Assembly (NCBI RefSeq): GCF_018130165.1
Contig: NZ_JAFCLZ010000008.1
Location: 124,001-188,000 of the forward strand
Reading direction: 5' to 3'
Origin: Bradyrhizobium sp. JYMT SZCCT0180
Lineage (GTDB): Bacteria; Pseudomonadota; Alphaproteobacteria; Rhizobiales; Xanthobacteraceae
DNA length: 64,000 bases
Part shown: positions 33,842 to 41,955 of the stretch, piece by piece
Layout: each line of letters opens with the position of its first letter
Numbering within the stretch: position 1 is the stretch's first letter
Notes under the pieces: generated by a model
Told to the model about the DNA's origin: nothing
Seen by the model: only the letters and a program-made list of their open reading frames with translations
Databases searched by the model: none
Program-made: the position numbers and the translations under genes

Positions 33842-34030
33842 CTAAGCATCGCTAGACAAGCCTGCCGTCAGCGGACCCGTCTGGCCGAGCTCCGCGGAGC
33901 GATAGAGCCCCATCGGCATTTCCATCACGCCGACGCCGTCATGAAAGGTTTCCGCGGGGCTCAGCCCGTGCCTGAACGCTTCCACTATATGTTGGTTCTC
34001 GTCCGGCGGACCTGGACGCGCCAGTTTCCG
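33842..34030 (-). pseudogene. C-terminal remnant of a Gfo/Idh/MocA-type oxidoreductase
   Basis: About 60 codons whose product (IVEAFRHGLSPAETFHDGVGVMEMP then MGLYRSAELGQTG) resembles the end of Gfo/Idh/MocA dehydrogenases, where a region such as DGL.VM.I..ALYRSAE.GR is common. No N-terminal Rossmann domain is present upstream; the reading frame runs into the GTGTGCAC-rich repeat region. It is therefore a broken gene left at the end of the amide operon. Confidence 0.5.
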
Positions 34031-34057
34031 GATGCCAATTGTACGAAGGTCGCTACG

Positions 34058-34160
34058 CGTGTGCACTCCGACTTTCGTGTGCACGATGTGTGCACCGAGG
34101 GGGCAAAAACAGGTACAAGCGTGTGCAATTTCGTCTAGTTTGGAGTGCATAGGTGCACTC
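34058..34160. repeat. Cluster of GTGTGCAC motifs and an inverted repeat
   Basis: GTGTGCAC occurs three times within 40 bases, two of them as the same GTGCAC-N5-GTGCAC block that marks repeat R1 (34077-34097), and GTGTGCAA occurs once more. GAGTGCA-TAGG-TGCACTC, a perfect 7-bp dyad, lies at 34143-34160. Such a group looks like multiple binding sites for one protein. No regulator gene is adjacent. Confidence 0.5.
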
Positions 34161-34223
34161 TTCGTCCCATTAAGAGAGTAAGATAAGCTGGTGAAATATC
34201 AAGATTACCGCTTCTCCGTGGCC

Positions 34224-34365
34224 CCCATGATGGACTGGAACGAGAGTCTAGTCCTTTCAAGTATTTAGAAGGCGGCGTGTGCACGATGTGTGCACCGAGA
34301 GATCAAAGATAATCTAGCAACAACCAAGCTGAGCAAGCTGAACTGAACGGGCTGTGGTCTCGTCG
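34224..34365. repeat. Dispersed repeat R1, copy B
   Basis: Second copy of the repeat seen at 5094-5250 and 45275-45430. It starts CCCATGATGGACTGGAACGA, has the GTGCAC-N5-GTGCAC block at 34279-34295 in the same spacing as the others, and ends near the CTGAACTGAACGGGCTG segment. It is the most diverged copy and has stop codons in the frame that is open in the other two. Confidence 0.7.
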
Positions 34366-34844
34366 GGTGGTCGATAATTGGGGAAATGTGATGGCGCTCG
34401 GCAAGCCATCGATGGCGAAGCCGGCGAGGGGGCAAATCGCAGAATGAACGGCATGGAATGGCTGCTTCTGGCGGCACAAAGTGGACATTCGATCGGATGC
34501 AACAGTCGCTAAGTGCCAGGACCAGGCATCTACCGCCACAAGCATTCGACCCAGGGCTGAGCGAAACTATTGGGTTGTTGAAGTACCACACTTTAGTTGA
34601 GCGCAATTCCCATGCCGTTCTCGTAGCGATCATCAACGAGTTCGGTGAAGTCGGGCTCACAATGTAACACCTTTCCTGGCTGTGGTGCGCGTCGGCCAGG
34701 CACGCGCAGACCGTCGGGTTGCCTCGCGCTGGCGGTTACGGACCACGGCCGAGAGGTTGAAGCGATGCAGCGGCTCCCACTGTCTGAGCTGAAAGAATTT
34801 CGCAGCGTCAGCATGGGCATCTCGGCTAACGCGTCAAGCCGCAG
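34366..34844. other. Stretch with no recognised gene
   Basis: Several open frames of 60-80 codons exist on both strands, but none has a credible start with a Shine-Dalgarno or a family signature. The frame on the minus strand that ends near 34602 (CEPDFTELVDDRYENGMG) looks protein-like and may be the tail of a lost gene. I could not identify it. Confidence 0.3.
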
Positions 34845-34891
34845 TCCATAACCAATTCGAATTGAATCTGCATGAATTTTCGATTGGACCG
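34845..34891. repeat. Dispersed repeat R2, copy A
   Basis: About 45 bp starting at TAACC and ending ATGAATTTTCGATTGGACCG. The last 20 bases are identical at 40470-40489 and the 23 before them are similar, with about seven mismatches. It lies 11 bases before repeat R3. Confidence 0.55.
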
Positions 34892-34902
34892 GGGTGCGTG
34901 GT

Positions 34903-34942
34903 TAGCCCATTTTCGTGGCCGAATGTGATTTCATAAGCTCCA
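34903..34942. repeat. Dispersed repeat R3, copy A
   Basis: 40 bp starting TAGCCCATTTTCGTGGCC and ending ATTTCATAAGCTCCA. The copy at 36983-37022 differs at only two positions and has the same orientation. It lies about 120 bases before the SDR gene at 35061; the second copy precedes another SDR gene by a similar distance. Confidence 0.7.
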
Positions 34943-35060
34943 GCGCTTTGACGGGAAGAACTTGGAGTCATTTGAGGGATCATTAGCGAATGAATCGCTC
35001 CACCGATTTAAACAGATGACCTAAACAAGCCGCTTGGCAGTGGCGAATGGAAGGCTAGCC

Positions 35061-35792
35061 ATGGAGACGCTGAACTTTACCGGCCGAAACGTCCTGGTCG
35101 TGGGCGGCTCGAGCGGGATCGGCAACGGGATCGCCCAGGCGTTCCGGGCGCGCGGCGCCAGTGTCACTGTCTGGGGGACACGGAAATCCGTCCAGGACTA
35201 TGCCACGTCCGAGGGATCCGACCTGACGGGGCTAGCCTATGAGCAGGTCGACGTGTCCGATGAGCGCTCGATCGAGGCCGCCGCCGGCTTCTCCGAACTC
35301 GACGTCCTCGTGCTGTGCCAGGGCGTTGTTCTCTACGAGCGCGCGGAATTCAAGATGCCTGGGTTTCGCAAGGTTCTTGAAGTGAATCTGATGAGCTTGA
35401 TGGCCTGCGCTGACAAGTTTCACGATGCGCTGACGGCGGCCAAGGGGGCGTTGATCATCGTTAGTTCGATCGCGGCGTTCCATTCTACCATGGGTAACCC
35501 CGCCTACAACGCGTCGAAGACGGGCGCGTATGGATTGACGCGCACGCTTGCCGAAGCCTGGGCGCGCGACGGCATAAGGGTCAATGGCATTGCGCCGGGG
35601 CTCGTCGATACCAAATTGACGAAGGCGACAACGGATAATCCGAAACGGCTCTCCGCCAGCTTGAAGAAGATTCCGCTGGGCCGCCTCGGTACGCCCGCGG
35701 ACATGGCTGGCGTTGCGCTATTTCTCGCCTCGGACCTGTCCGCCTACGTGCTCGGCCAGACAATCATCGTCGATGGTGGGCTCATTCTCTGA
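35061..35792 (+). CDS. Short-chain dehydrogenase/reductase
   Basis: 243-residue classical SDR. Cofactor motif VVGGSSGIGNGIA near residue 14, Ser in IIVSSIAAF, Y149 and K153 in YNASK, then GIRVNGIAPGLVDT. The NNAG strand is replaced by LVLCQGVV. The ATG at 35061 is chosen; a more upstream GTG (35040) is possible. It precedes the phosphotransferase gene by 124 bases, with a possible shared role in hydroxyacyl-CoA breakdown. Repeat R3 lies upstream. Confidence 0.83.
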   Translation: METLNFTGRNVLVVGGSSGIGNGIAQAFRARGASVTVWGTRKSVQDYATSEGSDLTGLAYEQVDVSDERSIEAAAGFSELDVLVLCQGVVLYERAEFKMPGFRKVLEVNLMSLMACADKFHDALTAAKGALIIVSSIAAFHSTMGNPAYNASKTGAYGLTRTLAEAWARDGIRVNGIAPGLVDTKLTKATTDNPKRLSASLKKIPLGRLGTPADMAGVALFLASDLSAYVLGQTIIVDGGLIL

Positions 35793-35916
35793 GGCTAACA
35801 GCGGTTTTGAGATGCGGATGGCGGCGACGCAACGCCGAACATGAATATGCCAGGATGATCTTGGTTTTCAGGACCAATCGGGAATTTCAAAACGGATGGC
35901 GAGCGTGGAGGGATAG

Positions 35917-36966
35917 ATGATTCAGCCGAACTGGCGCGAACTGGTCGATTTCGACAAACTTGCCGCATGGATGGACGGGTTGGGCTTGGAATCCGGTCCA
36001 ATTGTGGACGCCGTGCCGCTTGCTGGCGGGACGCAGAACATACTGCTGCGGTTCAAGCGCGGTGGGCGTACGTTCGTGCTGCGGCGGCCGCCGAGTCATC
36101 CGCGCCTGGACGGTAATTTCACCAACAGGCGCGAGGCGCGCGTGCTCGGAGCGCTTGCCAACACGGACGTCCCGCATCCGCGGCTGATCGCGGCCTGCGA
36201 CACGCCAGACGTGCTCGGCGGCGCCTTCTACCTGATGGAGTCGATCGACGGATTCAACGCCGTCATGGCTTTGCCCCAGCCTTTCTCGGAGTCTGCGGGC
36301 CTGCGGCGGCAGATGGGCTTTTCGATCATCGACGCGCTGCTCTCGCTTGGCCGCGTCGACCACATCGCTGTCGGGCTCGGCGATTTCGGCAAGCTCGACG
36401 GATTTCTGGAGCGTCAAACCCCGCGCTGGCGTGCCCAGCTTGAAAGCTATCGCGAATATGACGGCTGGCCTGGGCCACAATCGCTGAAGCATGTGGACGA
36501 AATCGGCAAATGGTTAAGCGAGAATCGACCAAAATCATTTCAGCCGGGCGTCTTGCATGGCGACTATCACCTGTCGAACGTTCTCTACCGTTTCGACGCG
36601 CCGCAAATCGCCGCGATCGTCGATTGGGAGTTGGCGACGATCGGCGACCCACTGGTCGATCTCGGTTGGATCATGGCGACATGGCCCGATCCGGAAGGCC
36701 GGGGAACCTCCGACACCCGCGTGAAGCCGTGGGATGGATTTCCTGTGATAGGAGAATTGATCGAGTACTATGGAATACACACCACACGCGATGTTTCGAA
36801 CATCGCCTGGTACGGCGTCCTGGGGTGCTACAAGCTCGGCCTCATTCTAGAGGGCACATTCGCGCGCGCCTGCGCCGGCAAGGCGCCGGTCGAGACGGGC
36901 GAGCGCTTGCACAATTCCTGCGTTGCACTGCTGGAGCGCGCTACCAGGATGATCGACGGTTGTTGA
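35917..36966 (+). CDS. APH-fold phosphotransferase, ACAD10/11 kinase-half type
   Basis: 349-residue kinase-like protein (PF01636). The catalytic loop is GVLHGDYHLSNVLY near residue 210 and the metal site is IVDWELATIGDPLVDLGW. Proteins of this type form the N-terminal half of ACAD10/ACAD11, where they phosphorylate 4-hydroxyacyl-CoA before the dehydrogenase half removes phosphate. Here a dehydrogenase of that class is encoded separately at 39080. The ATG at 35917 has GGAGGG close upstream. Confidence 0.85.
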   Translation: MIQPNWRELVDFDKLAAWMDGLGLESGPIVDAVPLAGGTQNILLRFKRGGRTFVLRRPPSHPRLDGNFTNRREARVLGALANTDVPHPRLIAACDTPDVLGGAFYLMESIDGFNAVMALPQPFSESAGLRRQMGFSIIDALLSLGRVDHIAVGLGDFGKLDGFLERQTPRWRAQLESYREYDGWPGPQSLKHVDEIGKWLSENRPKSFQPGVLHGDYHLSNVLYRFDAPQIAAIVDWELATIGDPLVDLGWIMATWPDPEGRGTSDTRVKPWDGFPVIGELIEYYGIHTTRDVSNIAWYGVLGCYKLGLILEGTFARACAGKAPVETGERLHNSCVALLERATRMIDGC

Positions 36967-36982
36967 AGCATGATAGCTCGGC

Positions 36983-37022
36983 TAGCCCATTTTCGTGGCC
37001 AAATGCGATTTCATAAGCTCCA
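36983..37022. repeat. Dispersed repeat R3, copy B
   Basis: Same 40-bp sequence as at 34903-34942, two mismatches, same orientation. It lies just after the phosphotransferase stop and about 90 bases before the SDR start at 37111. The pair flanks the SDR and phosphotransferase genes as direct repeats. Confidence 0.7.
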
Positions 37023-37110
37023 CGAAGCCGAAATCAAGCGTCAGATGAGCCGCATCCTTTGTTAGATCGCGTAGCCATCTGTTTCAGAACATGTGAAAAC
37101 GGACAAAATC

Positions 37111-37890
37111 ATGCGTGACTACAGAGAACTCAGCCGGTCAATTATAGGTTCGACGGTCCTGGTGACGGGGGCAGCAAGCGGCATGGGGCGGGCAACTGCG
37201 CGTCTGTTCGCGGTTGAAGGCGCAAATGTCGCTGTTACCGATTACTTGGCAGCCGGCGCGGACGAAGTCGCGGGTGAACTCGCAAGCAAGGGATACAATG
37301 CCAAGGCGTGGAAACTCGACGTCGCGGACGGTGGTGAAATTCGAACCGTAGTAGATGAAGCGGCCAATTATTTTGGCGGTATTGATATCGTCATCAACAA
37401 TGCAGGCGTTTCGGGCGCAATGTCGATCGATGCGCCGGGTTACGAAGATCAGTGGGACAGGCATCTGGCAATCCTGCTCACCGCGCATCAGCGGATCGTG
37501 AGAGCGTCGCTTCCCTATCTGCGCAAGTCCAAATCTCCGCGAATCGTAAACATAGCTTCGACCGAGGCGCTCGGCGCCACCGCGCTTCAAAGCGCATATT
37601 CCGCCGCCAAAGGCGGTGTCGTCGGCCTTACGCGCTCCCTCGCGGTCGAGCTTGGCCGCGAAGGAATTACGGTCAACTGCATCTGCCCCGGTCCAATCAC
37701 AACCGGCATGACGCAGCGGATCAGCGACGAACACAAAGCGACCTACGCGAGACGGAGAACTGCACTTGGTCGCTACGGCGACCCGGAGGAGGTTGCCCAT
37801 ATGACCCTCTGTCTTTGCTTGCCGGCGGCCTCGTTTTTGACGGGGGCAATCATTCCTGTCGATGGCGGATTGATGGCCCGCAACGGCTGA
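37111..37890 (+). CDS. Short-chain dehydrogenase/reductase
   Basis: 259-residue classical SDR. Motifs: VTGAASGMGRATA near residue 17, INNAGVSGAM, Ser in VNIASTEALG, Y163 and K167 in YSAAKGG, then NCICPGPITTGM. The start is uncertain: ATG 37111 is used here, but GTG 37093 in the same frame is possible; neither has a strong Shine-Dalgarno. Likely oxidises a hydroxyacyl-CoA or alcohol in the same catabolic group as its neighbours. Confidence 0.82.
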   Translation: MRDYRELSRSIIGSTVLVTGAASGMGRATARLFAVEGANVAVTDYLAAGADEVAGELASKGYNAKAWKLDVADGGEIRTVVDEAANYFGGIDIVINNAGVSGAMSIDAPGYEDQWDRHLAILLTAHQRIVRASLPYLRKSKSPRIVNIASTEALGATALQSAYSAAKGGVVGLTRSLAVELGREGITVNCICPGPITTGMTQRISDEHKATYARRRTALGRYGDPEEVAHMTLCLCLPAASFLTGAIIPVDGGLMARNG

Positions 37891-37975
37891 TAGTTCACTG
37901 CGTCCCGCGGGCGGCACACGGTCCACGACTATGGAAAGGTGACCGTCTGCGCGGCTCATCAACCAAGCTCTCACA

Positions 37976-38938
37976 TCAGGTATGTCGACCCGTGCTCGGC
38001 ATGGTGGCGGATTCGACAGTCGCAGCTTTCGCTGCGCGCCAGAACGCTTCGGCCGCCGGCCTTGGCGGTTGCACGCCGCGTGCGAGCACGAGCATGGTCG
38101 CGATATCCATGCCCTCGATATCCCGCGCGACCATGCGGTCATTGGCGCGTACGGGCTGATCGTCGAACCAGCCGAGCGTCACAGCCGACATGCGCATCAG
38201 CGCGCCATATCTCTCCACTGCCAAAGCATTGCCTTCGGGCGGCCGGACCAGAACGGCCTGCGCCTGCGTGAGTTTTTGTATCACTGCTTCAGATAGCGAA
38301 ACGCCGTGCGAACGATTGATGATCGCGATTCTTTCGCCGGCGAGCCTTGCGAGCGGGATCGATGTAAGCCCTGCAAGCGCGTCCTCCTGCGGCGTCAGCA
38401 GGCGCACAGGCCGGCGGCGCAGTACGAGACGCTCGATGCCTTCCGACGGTATCTCGTTGACGAACATCGATTGCTGGCTAGGGGTCGCCTCGTGTTCGAG
38501 CACGATCGCGAGCTCTAGCCGTTTTTGCTGCAGGTCGTCGTAGACCGCGCGCTGCGTGCGCACAGAAATGCGGGTAGGGATATCCGGGTTGTCGCGTAGA
38601 TGCCCGTCGGTCAGCGCGATGCGTTCGGCGATGATCGCGGTGTAATAAGTTGCGCCGATCAGAAGCTGGTTGGCGCTGATGTCGCCCGCCATACGGCGCG
38701 CGAAGTTGGTTTCGGTGACGATCCGCTGCGCATTGCCCAGAAATAGCTGACCTTGCGCCGTCAATTCGACCCGCCGACTTGTGCGAGCGAATAAGTCGAA
38801 GCCGAGCCGCCGCTCGAATTCCTTGATCAGCGCCGACAAGGCGGGCTGCGACATGTTCATGACGGCCGCCGCCCGTCCGAACGATCCGTGTTCGGCGACC
38901 GCCAAAAAGCAGCGATAGGGTTTGGCGTCGAGATCCAT
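37976..38938 (-). CDS. LysR-type transcriptional regulator
   Basis: 320-residue LTTR. The helix-turn-helix covers residues about 3-60 (FLAVAEHGSFGRAAAVMNMSQ, then PALSALIKEFERRLGFDLFART). The C-terminal part is the effector-binding domain. It is divergent from the acyl-CoA dehydrogenase at 39080. A T-N11-A dyad lies just before its start, so autoregulation and control of the dehydrogenase are likely. Confidence 0.87.
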   Translation of the reverse strand: MDLDAKPYRCFLAVAEHGSFGRAAAVMNMSQPALSALIKEFERRLGFDLFARTSRRVELTAQGQLFLGNAQRIVTETNFARRMAGDISANQLLIGATYYTAIIAERIALTDGHLRDNPDIPTRISVRTQRAVYDDLQQKRLELAIVLEHEATPSQQSMFVNEIPSEGIERLVLRRRPVRLLTPQEDALAGLTSIPLARLAGERIAIINRSHGVSLSEAVIQKLTQAQAVLVRPPEGNALAVERYGALMRMSAVTLGWFDDQPVRANDRMVARDIEGMDIATMLVLARGVQPPRPAAEAFWRAAKAATVESATMPSTGRHT

Positions 38939-38947
38939 GAGCTCCTT

Positions 38948-38970
38948 ATTGATAGGAAGATTGGATCAAT
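38948..38970. promoter_or_regulatory. LysR-type binding box (T-N11-A dyad)
   Basis: ATTGAT (38948-38953), 11 bases, ATCAAT (38965-38970): a perfect 6-bp dyad with the T-N11-A geometry of LTTR boxes. It begins 10 bases before the LysR gene and lies 110 bases before the divergent dehydrogenase gene. A second palindrome GATTG-GAT-CAATC (38959-38971) overlaps its right arm. Confidence 0.68.
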
Positions 38971-39079
38971 CTGTCAAAACTAATCTATTGGACCGCGCCC
39001 GGTATCGTCGAGCAAATAGCGCTGGATCGCCTTTGTTATAGCTGATCAGGCGTAGGCGTCGATAAAGGGAGAGAAAAAA

Positions 39080-40297
39080 TTGGATTTCGATCATTCTGAA
39101 AAAGTTAAGAAGCTGATCGCGCACCTCAATCGCTTCATGGACGCCCACATCTATCCGGCCGAACAGGCCCGCTACGACTGGACCGCCGATCATGAGAACC
39201 TCTGGAAATACTGGCCGGGCGTTGACGACCTCAAGGCGAAGGCAAGGGCTGAGGGCCTTTGGAACCTGTTTCTGCCGCATGAGTACGGCGACTACAGCCC
39301 GGGCCTCACCAATCTCGAATACGCCCCGCTCGCCGAGATCATGGGTCGCGTTTCCTGGTCATCGGAAATCTTCAACTGCGCCGCGCCTGACACCGGCAAC
39401 ATCGAAGTGTTAGCAAAGTTCGGTTCGGAGGCGCAGAAGAAGCAATGGCTCGCGCCGCTGCTCGCCGGCGACATCCGCTCGGCTTACCTCATGACCGAGC
39501 CGCAGGTCGCCTCTTCCGACGCCACCAATCTCGAAACGTCGATCAAGGCCGACGGCGACGATTACGTCATCAATGGCCGTAAGTGGTGGATTTCCGGCAT
39601 CATGGACCCGCGCTGCAAGGTGCTGTTGCTGATGGGCAAGTCGAATCCGGAGAACAGCCGCCACACTCAGCACTCCACGATCATCATTCCGCGTGAAACG
39701 CCCGGCATTCACATCGTCCGCAACCAAACCGTATTCGGCAGCATGAATTCGCCCGGCGGCGAGGCGGAACTGCGTCTGGAGAACGTGCGCGTCCCGAAAT
39801 CCAACATGATCCTCGGCCCGGGCCGCGGTTTTGAAATCGCGCAGGGGCGTCTTGGTCCGGGCCGCATCCATCACTGCATGCGCTCGATCGGCCAGGCGCA
39901 GCGCGCACTGGAGATCATGGCGAAGCGGGTCGAAAGCCGCGTTGCCTTCGGCAAGAAACTCTCGGACCAAAGCAGCATTCGTCAGGACGTCGCCCGTTCC
40001 TGGTGCGAGATCGAGCAGGCGCGCTTGCTCACGCTGAAAGCCGCCGACGCCATGGACAAGTATGGCAACAAGGTCGCGCGCGATCTGATCGCCGCCATCA
40101 AGGTGATCGCGCCGCAAATGGCCCAGACCGTCACCGACCGCGCGATCCAGGCGCATGGCGGCATGGGCGTCAGCGCCGATACGCCAATCGCCGGCTTCTT
40201 CACCCTGAACCGTATGTTGCGCCTCGCCGACGGTCCGGACGAGGTGCACATGTCGCAACTCGGAAAATTGAAGATCAAAGAATTCAACGAGGCGTAG
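39080..40297 (+). CDS. Acyl-CoA dehydrogenase, ACAD10/11-like
   Basis: 405-residue flavoenzyme. The FAD/substrate region is SAYLMTEPQVASSDATNLET and DDYVINGRKWWISG; the C-terminus has QAHGGMGVSADTPIAGFFTLNRMLRLADGPDEVH, the variant of ACAD10/11-type enzymes that lack the usual C-terminal Glu. It starts at TTG (39080) with GGGAGAG 8-14 bases before; no ATG is near. With the phosphotransferase at 35917 it would form a split counterpart of ACAD11, acting on 4-hydroxyacyl-CoA. Confidence 0.87.
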   Translation: MDFDHSEKVKKLIAHLNRFMDAHIYPAEQARYDWTADHENLWKYWPGVDDLKAKARAEGLWNLFLPHEYGDYSPGLTNLEYAPLAEIMGRVSWSSEIFNCAAPDTGNIEVLAKFGSEAQKKQWLAPLLAGDIRSAYLMTEPQVASSDATNLETSIKADGDDYVINGRKWWISGIMDPRCKVLLLMGKSNPENSRHTQHSTIIIPRETPGIHIVRNQTVFGSMNSPGGEAELRLENVRVPKSNMILGPGRGFEIAQGRLGPGRIHHCMRSIGQAQRALEIMAKRVESRVAFGKKLSDQSSIRQDVARSWCEIEQARLLTLKAADAMDKYGNKVARDLIAAIKVIAPQMAQTVTDRAIQAHGGMGVSADTPIAGFFTLNRMLRLADGPDEVHMSQLGKLKIKEFNEA

Positions 40298-40675
40298 GCA
40301 GCCCAGGTCCTTTAGCGACGGCATCAAAACGATGATCGGGCCCGATCATCCACCCTTATGTCTATACGCCTGTCCAAATTAATCAGCCGGTCCAGATCCA
40401 GCTTTAAGCGTAGCAATCTGTACGGTGTAAACGCGCAAGCGATCTATAACCGATTTGGATGGAATCGCGATGAATTTTCGATTGGACCGATGGCTCCGTC
40501 TGGCCGGACAATCGGGCGGTGTCTGCGGACAGGATGCTGAGTCGTGTTTCGATCGCCGCTTCGATCGCATGCGGGAGGCCGTGTCTCACACGTTGTGAGT
40601 TCGACGGCTTCCATTCGAGAAATAGAGCGCCACGCATCGACGGGGCGCATCAACAAAACGATAAGGGGAAGCGTC
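40298..40675. repeat. Gap with dispersed repeat R2, copy B
   Basis: Between the dehydrogenase and the binding protein. Positions 40447-40489 repeat the sequence at 34849-34891 (last 20 bases identical). The binding-protein promoter must lie in the remainder; I see no clear -35/-10 pair. No gene is supported. Confidence 0.5.
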
Positions 40676-41881
40676 ATGAAGGTGAATGCTTTGTTGCTGG
40701 CGTGCACGCTCGTGGCTTTCAGCGTCGCTGCTGGGCCCGCAGTTGCGCAGAAAGCCTACGATCCCGGCGCCTCGGACACCGTAATCAAGATCGGAAATAC
40801 GGTGGCGTATAGCGGGCCGGCGTCTGCCTACGGTACACTCGGCAAGGCCGATGCAGCCTATTTCGACATGGTCAATGCAAACGGCGGTATCAACGGTCGA
40901 AAAATCGAATTCATTTCGCGTGACGACGCGTTTAGTCCACCGAAGACCGTCGAGCAGACGCGCCGTCTCGTTGAGGAGGATGGCGTGCTGCTCATGTTCA
41001 ATTCGCTTGGAACGGCGCCGAACAGTGCGGTGCAGAAATATCTGAACAACGCGAAGGTGCCGCAGCTTTTCATCGCCGCAGGGGGCCGCAAGTTCACGGA
41101 CATTGCGAATTTTCCCTGGACGATGGCCCTTCAGCCGAACTTCAACATCGAAGCGAAGATCTACGCCAAATTCATTCTCAGTGAACATCCGGACGCAAAA
41201 ATCGCCGTGCTGTATCAGGGCGACGATCTCGGCAAGGACTATCTGTCGGGGCTCAAGGAGGGTCTCGGCGAGAAGGCGCGCACGATGATTGTCGGCGAAG
41301 TCCCCTATCAAATCACCGATCCGACGATCGACTCGCAAATGGTCACGTTGAAGGCGACGGGTGCGAATGTTTTCTTCAGTGCGTCGACGCCGAAATTCGC
41401 CGCGCAAGCTCTTCGTAAAGCTGCGGAACTGGGCTGGAAGCCACTGCACATTCTGACCGGAGGTGTCAGTTCGGTGGGCGCGGTATTGAAGCCCGCAGGC
41501 CTTGAAAATTGCATTGGGGTGATCAGCGCAACGGCGTCGAAGGATGTCACAGACCCGAAATGGCATAACGATCCCGGCTATCTTGCCTGGGCCGCCTGGA
41601 TGAAAAAATACTATCCCCAAGGTGACATGTCGGACGGCCTCAATTCCGGAGCCTACACCGCCAGTGAAGTGATCGTGCAGGTGCTGAAGCAGGCCGGCGA
41701 CAATCTCACGCGCGAAAACGTCATGAAGCAGGCACTGAATCTGGATTTCCAACCAACGATGTTGCTGCCAGGGATCCGGGTGAAGACAACTCCGACCCAA
41801 TCCGCGCCAGTGACGTCGATGCAGCTTCATCGCTTCGATGGCAAGCACTGGGAGCTGTTCGGCGACATCATCACTCAATAG
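40676..41881 (+). CDS. ABC-type periplasmic binding protein (Peripla_BP_6) without local permease
   Basis: 401-residue secreted binding protein. Signal peptide MKVNALLLACTLVAFSVAAG ends near AVAQ. The mature start is SDTVIKIGNTVAYSGPAS; GINGRKIEFISRDD and AVLYQGDDLGKDY are family landmarks. AAGGGGA precedes the ATG at 40676. No permease or ATPase genes are next to it; it may share a Liv channel encoded elsewhere. It precedes an acyl-CoA ligase by 74 bases, so the ligand is probably the acid to be activated. Confidence 0.87.
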   Translation: MKVNALLLACTLVAFSVAAGPAVAQKAYDPGASDTVIKIGNTVAYSGPASAYGTLGKADAAYFDMVNANGGINGRKIEFISRDDAFSPPKTVEQTRRLVEEDGVLLMFNSLGTAPNSAVQKYLNNAKVPQLFIAAGGRKFTDIANFPWTMALQPNFNIEAKIYAKFILSEHPDAKIAVLYQGDDLGKDYLSGLKEGLGEKARTMIVGEVPYQITDPTIDSQMVTLKATGANVFFSASTPKFAAQALRKAAELGWKPLHILTGGVSSVGAVLKPAGLENCIGVISATASKDVTDPKWHNDPGYLAWAAWMKKYYPQGDMSDGLNSGAYTASEVIVQVLKQAGDNLTRENVMKQALNLDFQPTMLLPGIRVKTTPTQSAPVTSMQLHRFDGKHWELFGDIITQ

Positions 41882-41955
41882 ATCGCGGTGTTCGCCGTCC
41901 GTTGGCGAGCGAGGGATGAAGACGCCTGCAAGCAGGATCTGAAGGGGAGACATCG

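Noticed and set aside
34265..34660. 131-codon minus-strand frame across R1 copy B
   Set aside because: Shares only the R1 part (SLISRCTHRAHAA) with the frame at 4739-5197, which follows from DNA repetition, not from coding conservation.
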